Assembly: GCF_018141445.1 (NCBI RefSeq)
Contig: NZ_CP058649.1
Coordinates: forward strand, 1,755,001 to 1,819,000
Source: Vallitalea pronyensis
Lineage (GTDB): Bacteria; Bacillota; Clostridia; Lachnospirales; Vallitaleaceae
DNA length: 64,000 nucleotides
Direction: 5' to 3'
The notes below the pieces were generated by a model, which saw nothing but the letters and a program-made list of their open reading frames with translations, made no database searches and was not told the origin of the DNA. The position numbers and the translations under genes are program-made. Below are positions 57,356 to 64,000 of the stretch, one piece after another. Numbering within the stretch: position 1 is the stretch's first letter; each line of letters opens with the position of its first letter.

Positions 57356-57802
57356 ATGCCTTTTGATCTAAATAAATGTGTGAATTATATTTCCAGTAAT
57401 CGAACAAAGAAAATTTCAGAAGCATTTGGCAGATGGTTGGAAAAAGATAATATTACGAGAATACAGTGGATTGCTCTCTATTTTATTTATACGAGAGGAC
57501 CACAATCTCAAAGAGAATTATCCATGCTTATGGAAATTAATGATTCCAGCGCCATGCGATTAATTGACCGATTGGAACGTGAGCATTGGGTGAGCCGTGT
57601 TAGAAGTAATGAGGATAGAAGAGTCATGAAAGTGGTTTTAACCCAAGAAGGAGAAGAATTGATTGCTAAGCTTCTACCAATAGGTGATGATTTTAGTCAG
57701 TTATTGATTAAAGATATTGACCCTGATGAACTATATATCTTCCAAAAAGTGCAGCAGAAGATGTTTGATAATATTATGCAAGATGAACGATCCAAAAAAT
57801 AA
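57356..57802 (+). CDS. MarR-family repressor, possible redox sensor
   Basis: 148 residues. The winged helix lies at ~45-105 (QSQRELSMLMEINDSSAMRLIDRL; SNEDRRVMKVVLT). The only cysteine is C8 near the N terminus, in the C-x-x-Y-x-S-S-x-R-like context of OhrR, whose peroxide-sensing Cys is similarly placed; the alignment is mine and not verified. GAGGT lies before ATG 57356, so the GTG at 57344 is not used. The motif pattern of its promoter suggests autoregulation and control of the downstream redox genes. Confidence 0.9.
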   Translation: MPFDLNKCVNYISSNRTKKISEAFGRWLEKDNITRIQWIALYFIYTRGPQSQRELSMLMEINDSSAMRLIDRLEREHWVSRVRSNEDRRVMKVVLTQEGEELIAKLLPIGDDFSQLLIKDIDPDELYIFQKVQQKMFDNIMQDERSKK

Positions 57803-57829
57803 GTAATAGACCTATTACTTATTTTTTTA
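57798..57829 (+). terminator. Terminator after MarR
   Basis: AAATAAGTAATA pairs with TATTACTTATTT around a 3-nt loop and runs into a T-tract. Confidence 0.85.
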
Positions 57830-57879
57830 TGCTCTTATATGAAAGTCTTGGAATTTAGTATAGAAATAGAAGATTGTTA

Positions 57880-57908
57880 TTGATTTAACAGAGGATGTTT
57901 GTTATACT
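57880..57908 (+). promoter_or_regulatory. Sigma-A promoter of the AhpD-Lpd-LplA operon
   Basis: TTGATT, a 17-nt spacer and TATACT. The -10 is part of GTTATACT, the same core as the inverted MarR motif at 57320-57327. Confidence 0.75.
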
Positions 57909-57920
57909 AATGATTGCATA

Positions 57921-57965
57921 AGCAAATATATGCATAACAAATATATGTACAGCAAATAAAATTAT
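57921..57965 (+). repeat. Three tandem 15-bp repeats in the leader of the AhpD-like gene
   Basis: AGCAAATATATGCAT, AACAAATATATGTAC and AGCAAATAAAATTAT follow each other directly, just after the -10 box and before the ribosome site. They may be an operator or affect translation. Confidence 0.6.
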
Positions 57966-57987
57966 TTTATTAAAGGAGGACTTTTTA

Positions 57988-58338
57988 ATGCATAATGTAA
58001 GAGAAATGTTAAATGATTTTGTAGGTGGTTTAGGTACTTTGGGTGAAACAAATGAAGAAGCAGTCAATGCATTTATGGGGTTACTTGGTGCAGCCTATGA
58101 ACCAGGAGCAGTTGATTTAAAAACAAAAGAGCTCATCAGTGTAGCTATTGGTTGTTATAACAGATGTGAATACTGTATTGTTTATCATACCTATAAAGCT
58201 CTTGAAGCAGGAGCAACAAGGCAAGAAATTATTGAAAGTGCTATGGTAGCTGTTGCATTTGGTGGTGGACCTTCTATGGCTTATTCCGTTACATTATTAA
58301 AAGAGAGCATTGATGAGTTTGAAGGGGATTTTAAGTAA
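57988..58338 (+). CDS. AhpD-like carboxymuconolactone decarboxylase family protein
   Basis: 116 residues. C60, C63 and H67 form the CEYCIVYH active site of AhpD-type disulfide reductases. The family either reduces peroxiredoxin AhpC with electrons from lipoyl dehydrogenase or acts as a peroxidase. AAAGGAGG precedes ATG. A dihydrolipoyl dehydrogenase with a lipoyl domain follows after 26 nt, which supports a redox role rather than decarboxylation. No AhpC gene is in the window. Confidence 0.9.
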   Translation: MHNVREMLNDFVGGLGTLGETNEEAVNAFMGLLGAAYEPGAVDLKTKELISVAIGCYNRCEYCIVYHTYKALEAGATRQEIIESAMVAVAFGGGPSMAYSVTLLKESIDEFEGDFK

Positions 58339-58364
58339 TTGAACAGACTAGGGAGTTGAAGACA

Positions 58365-60086
58365 ATGAGCATAGAACTAAAAATTGATAAACTTTCGGGT
58401 CACGAACAGCAAGGTGTTATCGGAAAAATATATAAACAAGCTGGCGATGACATTGCTAAAGGCGACGTGCTCTTTACCATTGAATCAGGTAAAGGAACCA
58501 TGAAGTACACATCCAAGTATACAGGCGTCTTGGAGTCTCTTGATGTTGATGAAGGGGACACCGTTAAGAAAAATCAAGTTGTCGGCCATATACAGGGTGA
58601 TGAAAATCAATGTAAGCAAGAAGCATCTACAGCAAAAGCACCTAAAAAACAAGCCTATTCCTTTGGTATTCATACACCAGCCAAAGAAAAGATAGCATGT
58701 GATGTACTGATTATTGGTGGAGGTCCTGGAGGATATGTTGCAGCAATAAGAGCCGCACAACTTGGGAAGAAAGTGGTGCTTATTGAAAAAGACAAATTAG
58801 GCGGTACATGCCTGAACTATGGCTGTATACCCACAAAGGCTTTGGTACAGAGTGTAAGTGTGCTAGGGCATATTAAAGAATCAAGCCACTATGGTTTTGA
58901 TGTGCCAGACGTTACGATAAACATTAACAAAGTCATGGGAAGAAAGAATGATGTGGTTAAGCAGCTGGTGTCGGGTATACAAGGTTTAATGGATAATAAC
59001 CATATTCGGGTCATCCACGGTGAAGCACATGTAAAAGATGATCAGACAATAGGTGTGAAAACAAAACAACTGGACGCCACCATTCATTACCAGAAAATGA
59101 TCATTGCAACAGGTGCAGTACCCATTAGAATTCCTATTCCTGGCAGTGATTTATGTGAAGTCCTTACAAGTAAGGAAGTACTGGAACTTGAAGAGATTCC
59201 AACATCCATCACCATCATAGGTGGGGGTATCATTGGTATGGAAATAGCTTTTATTATGAATGCATTAGGTGTTGAAGTAAGTGTTGTGGAGTATCTTCCC
59301 AGCATATTGGCTTGCCTTGATCATGATGTTAGTGATGTGGTACGTCAATCTGCTATTGAAAAAGGCATCCATATATATGATGGTGCAAAAGCCATGGGTA
59401 TTCGTAAAACCATGAATGATAAAATGATAACAGAAATTGATATCAACGATAAAAGCTATCTCATTAGCTCCGATAAAGTGTTAATGGCAGTTGGGCGAAG
59501 AGCGAATTTGGAAAGTTTGGATTATGACAAGCTAGGTGTGCGGTTAAATGAAAAAGGTAGTGGTATCGACATTGACCCATTCATGAGAACATCCAATGAC
59601 GATATATATGCCATTGGGGATATCACCAATAAAATTCAATTAGCCCATGTAGCATCCCATCAAGGTATGATTGCAGCAGAACATATTGCAGGGATGGCAC
59701 ATGAGATGCACTATGATGTGATTCCTAGTGCTATCTTTACCATGCCAGAAGTGGGAACGGTTGGACTCAGTGAAAAAGAAGCCCAAGAAAAAGAACAATC
59801 CGTTAACGTTGTCAAATTTCCCTTTTTTGCCTGTGGTAAAGCCATTGCCATGAATGAACCAGAAGGCTTTGTTAAATTAATTGTAGCTGAAGAAGACAAA
59901 AGACTTCTTGGTGGTGCTATCGTAGGCGCTCACAGCACCGATTTAATTGCAACCATTACCCAACTAATACAAGACAAGGTAACAGTTGAAGAAGCGTTGA
60001 AAGTTGTCTACGCCCATCCTACTTTAGGAGAAAGTATTCATGAAGCACTCCTTATGGCTGATGATCGAGGTATACACTTTGGATAA
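58365..60086 (+). CDS. lpdA: Dihydrolipoyl dehydrogenase with N-terminal lipoyl domain
   Basis: 573 residues. Residues 1-78 are a lipoyl domain with K43 in ESGKGTM, probably the lipoylated lysine (usual context is DKA). A ~30-residue linker follows, and then a complete FAD-dependent dehydrogenase: GGGPGGYVAA dinucleotide motif, redox disulfide C149/C154 (GGTCLNYGC), second NAD motif GGGIIGME, and C-terminal AHPTLGE. It oxidises dihydrolipoamide with NAD+, or runs in reverse to supply the AhpD-like protein. ATG 58365 has AGGGAG 9 nt upstream; the TTG at 58356 is too close. Its end overlaps the lipoate ligase gene by 8 nt. Confidence 0.93.
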   Translation: MSIELKIDKLSGHEQQGVIGKIYKQAGDDIAKGDVLFTIESGKGTMKYTSKYTGVLESLDVDEGDTVKKNQVVGHIQGDENQCKQEASTAKAPKKQAYSFGIHTPAKEKIACDVLIIGGGPGGYVAAIRAAQLGKKVVLIEKDKLGGTCLNYGCIPTKALVQSVSVLGHIKESSHYGFDVPDVTININKVMGRKNDVVKQLVSGIQGLMDNNHIRVIHGEAHVKDDQTIGVKTKQLDATIHYQKMIIATGAVPIRIPIPGSDLCEVLTSKEVLELEEIPTSITIIGGGIIGMEIAFIMNALGVEVSVVEYLPSILACLDHDVSDVVRQSAIEKGIHIYDGAKAMGIRKTMNDKMITEIDINDKSYLISSDKVLMAVGRRANLESLDYDKLGVRLNEKGSGIDIDPFMRTSNDDIYAIGDITNKIQLAHVASHQGMIAAEHIAGMAHEMHYDVIPSAIFTMPEVGTVGLSEKEAQEKEQSVNVVKFPFFACGKAIAMNEPEGFVKLIVAEEDKRLLGGAIVGAHSTDLIATITQLIQDKVTVEEALKVVYAHPTLGESIHEALLMADDRGIHFG

Positions 60087-61062
60087 GCTCTATAAAACTG
60101 TTTATATGGCCAATGGTTTTGACCCAGCTGTGAATCTTGCTGCCGAAGAATATTTGATGGCTACATGCAAAGAAAATGAGGTCATCATGTACCTCTGGCA
60201 GAACGAAAAGACAGTCGTTATTGGAAAGCATCAAAACCCATTAAAAGAATGTCACATGAAGCGTATGAAAGATGATCATATCCATCTCATAAGACGAAAA
60301 TCCGGTGGAGGTGCTGTTTTTCACGATCTTAATAATTTGAACTTTACCTTTATAGCCCATAAAAAACATTATGATGAAAAAAAACAGTTTCTTGTGATTC
60401 TAAGGGCTTTAAAAGAATATGGTATTAACGGTTGTCATACAGGTAGAAATGATTTAACCGTGAACCAAATGAAATTTTCAGGGAATGCCTTTATGCATCA
60501 AGACCATGTAAGCTGCCATCATGGAACACTTTTAGTGGATGCCAAATTAGATGAACTGAGCTTATATTTGACACCACCCACATTGAAATTACAGAGTAAA
60601 GGGATTGATTCCGTTCGTTCAAGGGTTACCAACTTAAAAGCTTTTAACCCCACAATTACAGTAGCGAATCTAAAGGACCAATTGGTACGAGCCTTTGACC
60701 AGACATATAATGGGATACTAAGTCATCACCAAATGCCTACTAGCCAAATGCTAGCACCCTATGTGGTCAAGTATAACGATTGGGACTGGACCTTTGCAGA
60801 AAGTCCCAAAGCAACTGTAAAACACGAAAAAAGCTTTTCATGGGGCCACTTCTCCATTGAAATGGCCATAAAAAACGGCATCATTGTAAATTGCATGATC
60901 AGTACAGATGCACTACTGGATGAACCATTTTTAAAGTTTCAAGATTTATTGGTTGGTAAAAAGTTAAAATATAAAGAGATGACAATCTTAATCTGTGATT
61001 TGTTTCAAGATGAGCAAGTTAAAGATGGGTTAATAGAACTTATGATGAATATGTGTGTATAG
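60079..61062 (+). CDS. lplA: Lipoate-protein ligase A
   Basis: 327 residues. The ligase motifs are RRKSGGGAVFHD and the lysine segment MKFSGNAF, with a C-terminal accessory domain. It activates lipoate with ATP and attaches it to lipoyl domains. The start is TTG 60079, with GAGGT 7 nt upstream; the longer frame from 60040 lies inside lpdA. Overlap with lpdA suggests that the protein modifies K43 of that enzyme. No glycine-cleavage or 2-oxoacid dehydrogenase genes are nearby. Confidence 0.92.
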   Translation: MDKLYKTVYMANGFDPAVNLAAEEYLMATCKENEVIMYLWQNEKTVVIGKHQNPLKECHMKRMKDDHIHLIRRKSGGGAVFHDLNNLNFTFIAHKKHYDEKKQFLVILRALKEYGINGCHTGRNDLTVNQMKFSGNAFMHQDHVSCHHGTLLVDAKLDELSLYLTPPTLKLQSKGIDSVRSRVTNLKAFNPTITVANLKDQLVRAFDQTYNGILSHHQMPTSQMLAPYVVKYNDWDWTFAESPKATVKHEKSFSWGHFSIEMAIKNGIIVNCMISTDALLDEPFLKFQDLLVGKKLKYKEMTILICDLFQDEQVKDGLIELMMNMCV

Positions 61063-61076
61063 ATAAAAATTTAATA

Positions 61077-61123
61077 AAAGGGGCTATCTCTTCATAGATA
61101 TGAGTGTGAGAAGCCCTTTTTTA
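61077..61123 (+). terminator. Terminator after lplA
   Basis: A hairpin of AAAGGGGCT and AGCCCTTTT-like arms with an inner CTC/GAG pair is followed by six T. Confidence 0.75.
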
Positions 61124-61203
61124 GTTGCATAAATTGAAAAGGCAAGCCATAAAAGAGTATAATTATTAATATCCATTAATAACAAATAAATCGTCTTGGC
61201 TTC

Positions 61204-61707
61204 TCAGTTACTACCAAAATAATCAGCTAATTCCTCACCCCATCTGCGAACGTTATCCCATTTTATCGTTTCTAATGGTGCATTCTTTTTAACCCCAAAC
61301 ATAAATCTTGCAATGCCTGGGAAAATGTCTTCTATTTTACCTCCAAACATACCTGTTTTGGATGTGTTTATGAGCTTCTTCGATGCGTTTAAACTAGACT
61401 TAATGGCTTTTTTCCATATTTTTCTTCCATCATGTAATAGATAAGCAACAAAATAAAGAGCCGTTTTCTTTTGACTTAACACCTGTTGATTTTCTTTAAT
61501 GAATGATGTTGCTTCTGGCACCCATCGCATACCATTGATAGGCCCTCCGACAATGATACCATCATACATGTCCATGTTGGTTACGTCGCTCATAGGTAAT
61601 AGGTCTACAGTTAGGTTATTTTCAGTAAGAATCTTAGCAATCGCTTCTCCGACTTCTTTTGTTGTATTGGTTTTGGTCATATAGGTGATGAGTATTTTAC
61701 GCATCAT
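61204..61707 (-). CDS. Flavodoxin-domain protein (flavodoxin/HemG-like)
   Basis: 167 residues. The N-terminal FMN-binding loop is TYMTKTNTTKEV, followed by IIVGGPINGMRWVPEA and the third loop near GMFGGKIE. The segment is short and lacks a recognisable partner domain, as in HemG-type menaquinone-dependent oxidases. GGAAGG precedes tandem ATGs (61707/61704). It is convergent with lplA and likely carries electrons in an anaerobic redox reaction, but the partner is unknown. Confidence 0.85.
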   Translation of the reverse strand: MMRKILITYMTKTNTTKEVGEAIAKILTENNLTVDLLPMSDVTNMDMYDGIIVGGPINGMRWVPEATSFIKENQQVLSQKKTALYFVAYLLHDGRKIWKKAIKSSLNASKKLINTSKTGMFGGKIEDIFPGIARFMFGVKKNAPLETIKWDNVRRWGEELADYFGSN

Positions 61708-61723
61708 AAACGCCTTCCTTCAA

Positions 61724-61736
61724 TCCGATTTTCGGA
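61724..61736. promoter_or_regulatory. Short inverted repeat before the flavodoxin gene
   Basis: TCCGATTTTCGGA (5-bp arms, 3-nt loop) lies between the promoter and the start codon and may be an operator. Confidence 0.35.
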
Positions 61737-61755
61737 ATAGATTTTATACCCTTAT

Positions 61756-61784
61756 ATTTTAGTCTATATGGCTAATTTTGGCAA
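61756..61784 (-). promoter_or_regulatory. Sigma-A promoter for the flavodoxin gene
   Basis: On the minus strand, TTGCCA, a 17-nt spacer and TAAAAT lie 49 bp before the start codon. Confidence 0.65.
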
Positions 61785-61897
61785 TGTGTAAATGGGGAAA
61801 TAAGGCATTGATTGCACAATCTGAAGACGTACCCTTAGACACCAACTGCTCAGTGACTAAGAAAGTTATAGCCAAAGATGGTGCTTTTTTACGTAAA

Positions 61898-61909
61898 ATA
61901 GTATACTAT
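61898..61909. promoter_or_regulatory. 12-bp palindrome before the second kinase operon
   Basis: ATAGTATACTAT is a perfect palindrome containing TATACT, 60 bp before ATG 61969; it may be a -10 box or an operator. Confidence 0.35.
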
Positions 61910-61968
61910 AGATAATGCATGGCATAATGGATAATATGCATAAGACAGAAGATGTGAGGTTATGGTAT

Positions 61969-63804
61969 ATGAAGATAAAGTATTTCGTAAAAAAACATCT
62001 ATTGACACCGTTAACACGCAGTATCCGTATGAAATTTTTGATACTGACAACAATTCTTGCAATTGCTCCTCTTGTTATGGCTACGGTAAGGTTCAGCCAT
62101 CATTCAAAAGATGTTATGGAAAAAGAGATTTTTCGGCAGAATGATATAAAATTGGAATGGGTAGACAAGGAGTTTTATGAAGATTCCAATCGTATTAAAG
62201 AATCCATGACGGCCTTTTATTTTGATAGCAATATCAAATATTACATTTCTAAGCTAAAACTAAGTGAAAGCTGGCAGGCAAAAAGTAATGCTTTTTTTAT
62301 GACCAAGCTTAATGCATTTTTATATGCGAATTATAGAGATTTCACAGAAGTGCAATTTTATACATTTGAGAGTCAGCTGGTTTTTATGGTATCTCATGAA
62401 GAAAATTTCCTTGCTGAAGATATAAGCGATGACGAATTGTATCAAAATCCTTTTTTTAATCAACATGGTCAAATGTTCTATTTACAAGATGCTAAAGGAA
62501 GGAACAGACTTGATGGACCATATGTCACCAAAATATATAAGCGTTTTGAAGACCAAAGTATCATCGGTGCATTGGTGGTCAAGTTAAATTGGAATCTGTT
62601 TGAGAAAGCAGTGGAGCTCTTAGATGCGGATGAAGGAAATAAAATCTTTTTTTGTAATGGAGAAGGACAGGTTATTTTCCCATATGTAGAAAAACAATAT
62701 GATGATTATCAAGTGAAAAGAATAATGCATCACGTAAAAGGATTAGATGAAGGCAGTCGATTCATATTGGATGATGATTATGTTTTTTTTCAAGAAGTAT
62801 TAGATGACCTGTATGTCATTAAAACCATTCCTGTCCGTGTTGCTCATAATTTCTATCTCAAAACCTTTCAATCCCAATTGGATATTATTTTTATTACGGG
62901 ATTTTTAATTATTCTGCTAACCTTATTCATCGGCGTGAAGTTGACCAAACCTGTACGTTCCCTAACACAGTCCATGCAAAATGTAGAGGTGATTCTAAAA
63001 GGAGATACCATACCCAAAAGTATTGTGAAGACCCATGATGAAATTAAAGTGCTGGAGCAAAGTTATCTGTTTATGATGCAAAAGATTAGGAATCTTATTG
63101 ATGAGGAATACAAACAGAGAATTGAAATGCAATCGGCACAGCTTATGGCATTACAAGCTCAAATCAATCCACATTTTATGTACAACACCCTTCAGATGAT
63201 TGGATCAATGGCAGTGGATAAAGGTGTATTGGAAATCTATGATGTGATTGGTGCTTTTAGCAAGATGCTTCGATATAATATGCAGCTGACAGAAGAAATG
63301 GTGACAATGGAACAAGAATTAGAAAATGTACGCCATTACCTTCAAATACAAGATAAACGTTTTGATAAAAAACTAACGGTTCATTATGATGTAGATCAAG
63401 CGCTTTATTCCTGTTTGATTCCCAAACTATCTATCCAGCCTATGGTAGAGAACTCCTTTAAGTATGGTTTTAAGAAGACAGAACAAGAATGGCAGATTGG
63501 TATCAAGGTATATCAAAGGGAAGAAAAACTAATGGTTGAAATAAGGGATAATGGACAAGGTATACAGCAAGATAGATTACTGCAAATAAGAGGAGACTTA
63601 AGAAGTGAAACAGGTACGATCTTTGGTCATTCAGAAAATCTAGGATTGAAAAATATTGAGGCTCGCATTAAACTCTATTTTGGAAAAGAATATGGGCTAT
63701 GCATTGAAAGTAACCAAGAATGGGGAACGTGTGTTACTATGTCAATGGGAATGCTATCAAAGGAAAGGGAGTTGCAGGATGTTAAAAGCGGTGATTATAG
63801 ATGA
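61969..63804 (+). CDS. Sensor histidine kinase, YesM type
   Basis: 611 residues. Membrane helices near 20-42 and 297-320 enclose an extracytoplasmic Cache-like sensor. HAMP follows, then the histidine kinase domain with H402 in QINPHFMYN and the ATPase (MVENSFKYGF, DNGQGIQ, NLGLKNIEARI). ATG 61969 has GAGGT 8 nt upstream, so the longer frame from 61915 is not used. It overlaps the response regulator gene by 26 nt. The canonical H-box differs from that of the kinase at 34198. Confidence 0.93.
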   Translation: MKIKYFVKKHLLTPLTRSIRMKFLILTTILAIAPLVMATVRFSHHSKDVMEKEIFRQNDIKLEWVDKEFYEDSNRIKESMTAFYFDSNIKYYISKLKLSESWQAKSNAFFMTKLNAFLYANYRDFTEVQFYTFESQLVFMVSHEENFLAEDISDDELYQNPFFNQHGQMFYLQDAKGRNRLDGPYVTKIYKRFEDQSIIGALVVKLNWNLFEKAVELLDADEGNKIFFCNGEGQVIFPYVEKQYDDYQVKRIMHHVKGLDEGSRFILDDDYVFFQEVLDDLYVIKTIPVRVAHNFYLKTFQSQLDIIFITGFLIILLTLFIGVKLTKPVRSLTQSMQNVEVILKGDTIPKSIVKTHDEIKVLEQSYLFMMQKIRNLIDEEYKQRIEMQSAQLMALQAQINPHFMYNTLQMIGSMAVDKGVLEIYDVIGAFSKMLRYNMQLTEEMVTMEQELENVRHYLQIQDKRFDKKLTVHYDVDQALYSCLIPKLSIQPMVENSFKYGFKKTEQEWQIGIKVYQREEKLMVEIRDNGQGIQQDRLLQIRGDLRSETGTIFGHSENLGLKNIEARIKLYFGKEYGLCIESNQEWGTCVTMSMGMLSKERELQDVKSGDYR

Positions 63805-64000
63805 TGAAAAATGGGCACGAAAAATTATTCTCAATTTTGGGAAGTGGCAAGCTTACGGCATTGAAATTGTAGGGCATGCAGATGATGGATTACAAGGTCT
63901 TAAACTCATTGAAGAAAAAATGCCTGATATTGTCATCACAGATATGCAGATGCCCAATATGGATGGGGTGGCTTTGTTACAAACCCTTGAAGCGTCCGAT
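63779..64000 (+). CDS. Response regulator, N-terminal part (3' truncated by the window)
   Basis: 74 residues of a receiver domain are visible: VIIDDEKWAR, then phospho-acceptor D55 in VITDMQMPNMDG. It is the likely partner of the kinase it overlaps, and the missing C terminus is probably an AraC-type DNA-binding domain, as in the pair at 34198-37561. Confidence 0.88.
   Translation, partial: MLKAVIIDDEKWARKIILNFGKWQAYGIEIVGHADDGLQGLKLIEEKMPDIVITDMQMPNMDGVALLQTLEASD

Noticed and set aside
1..64000. CRISPR arrays, tRNA, rRNA, insertion sequences, prophage
   Set aside because: I searched by eye for regular spaced repeats, cloverleaf genes, transposases and integrases and found none.

Overview
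The window looks like chromosomal DNA from an AT-rich, Gram-positive anaerobe of the Clostridia. The evidence is strong AGGAGG-type ribosome binding sites, sigma-A promoters, rho-independent hairpins, lipobox-anchored binding proteins, CUT1 ABC importers with YesM/YesN-type two-component systems, and S1 sulfatases of the Cys type with no oxygen-dependent gene nearby. A Vallitalea-like marine polysaccharide degrader is my inference, not something the sequence proves. I saw no rRNA, tRNA, CRISPR array, insertion sequence or prophage.

Layout. (1) 1-5030: the end of an unrecognised large enzyme, a sulfatase and a GH3 glycosidase. (2) 5293-7754: a membrane carbon-nitrogen hydrolase resembling apolipoprotein N-acyltransferase, a LytTR regulator and a small membrane protein, closed by a strong terminator. 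(3) 7800-24944: an AraC regulator divergent from two sulfatases, then a membrane-bound AraC regulator, two LplB/YtcP-type permeases, a GH2 beta-galactosidase-like enzyme, a GH29 alpha-L-fucosidase, a binding lipoprotein and a secreted beta-propeller protein with eleven Asp-boxes. (4) 25238-29157: a GDPD-like phosphodiesterase, an acetyl-esterase-like hydrolase and, on the other strand, a secreted alpha/alpha-barrel protein. (5) 29771-34161: a LacI regulator with a clear operator in front of an FGGY kinase, aldo/keto reductase and DeoC-like aldolase. (6) 34198-42112: a histidine kinase/response regulator pair controlling a second ABC importer with two related binding proteins. (7) 42167-46665: an oligo-1,6-glucosidase-like GH13 and a fourth sulfatase on the minus strand, with a divergent AraC regulator.

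From 46760 the content changes to housekeeping or stress functions. (8) 46922-54530 is a tight three-gene cassette: a YqiJ/NfeD-like OB-fold membrane protein, a YqiK-type flotillin and a 1653-residue AAA ATPase. (9) 54680-55951 encodes a MerR DNA-binding domain fused to a four-cysteine zinc module and a SAM methyltransferase. (10) 56024-57187 holds a CPBP protease and the remnant of a GyrI-like effector-binding protein. (11) 57356-61062 holds a MarR regulator, an AhpD-like protein, a dihydrolipoyl dehydrogenase with its own lipoyl domain and a lipoate-protein ligase. The MarR promoter carries three copies of a 13-bp motif whose core recurs at the -10 of the AhpD-like gene. (12) 61204-64000 holds a flavodoxin-like gene and a second histidine kinase/response regulator pair cut by the window end.

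Together, regions 1 and 3-7 read as a locus for taking apart a sulfated, fucose- and galactose-containing polysaccharide, importing the oligosaccharides and channelling the sugars into central metabolism. The most unusual systems are the flotillin/giant-ATPase cassette, the MerR-methyltransferase fusion and the lipoyl/AhpD redox cassette.
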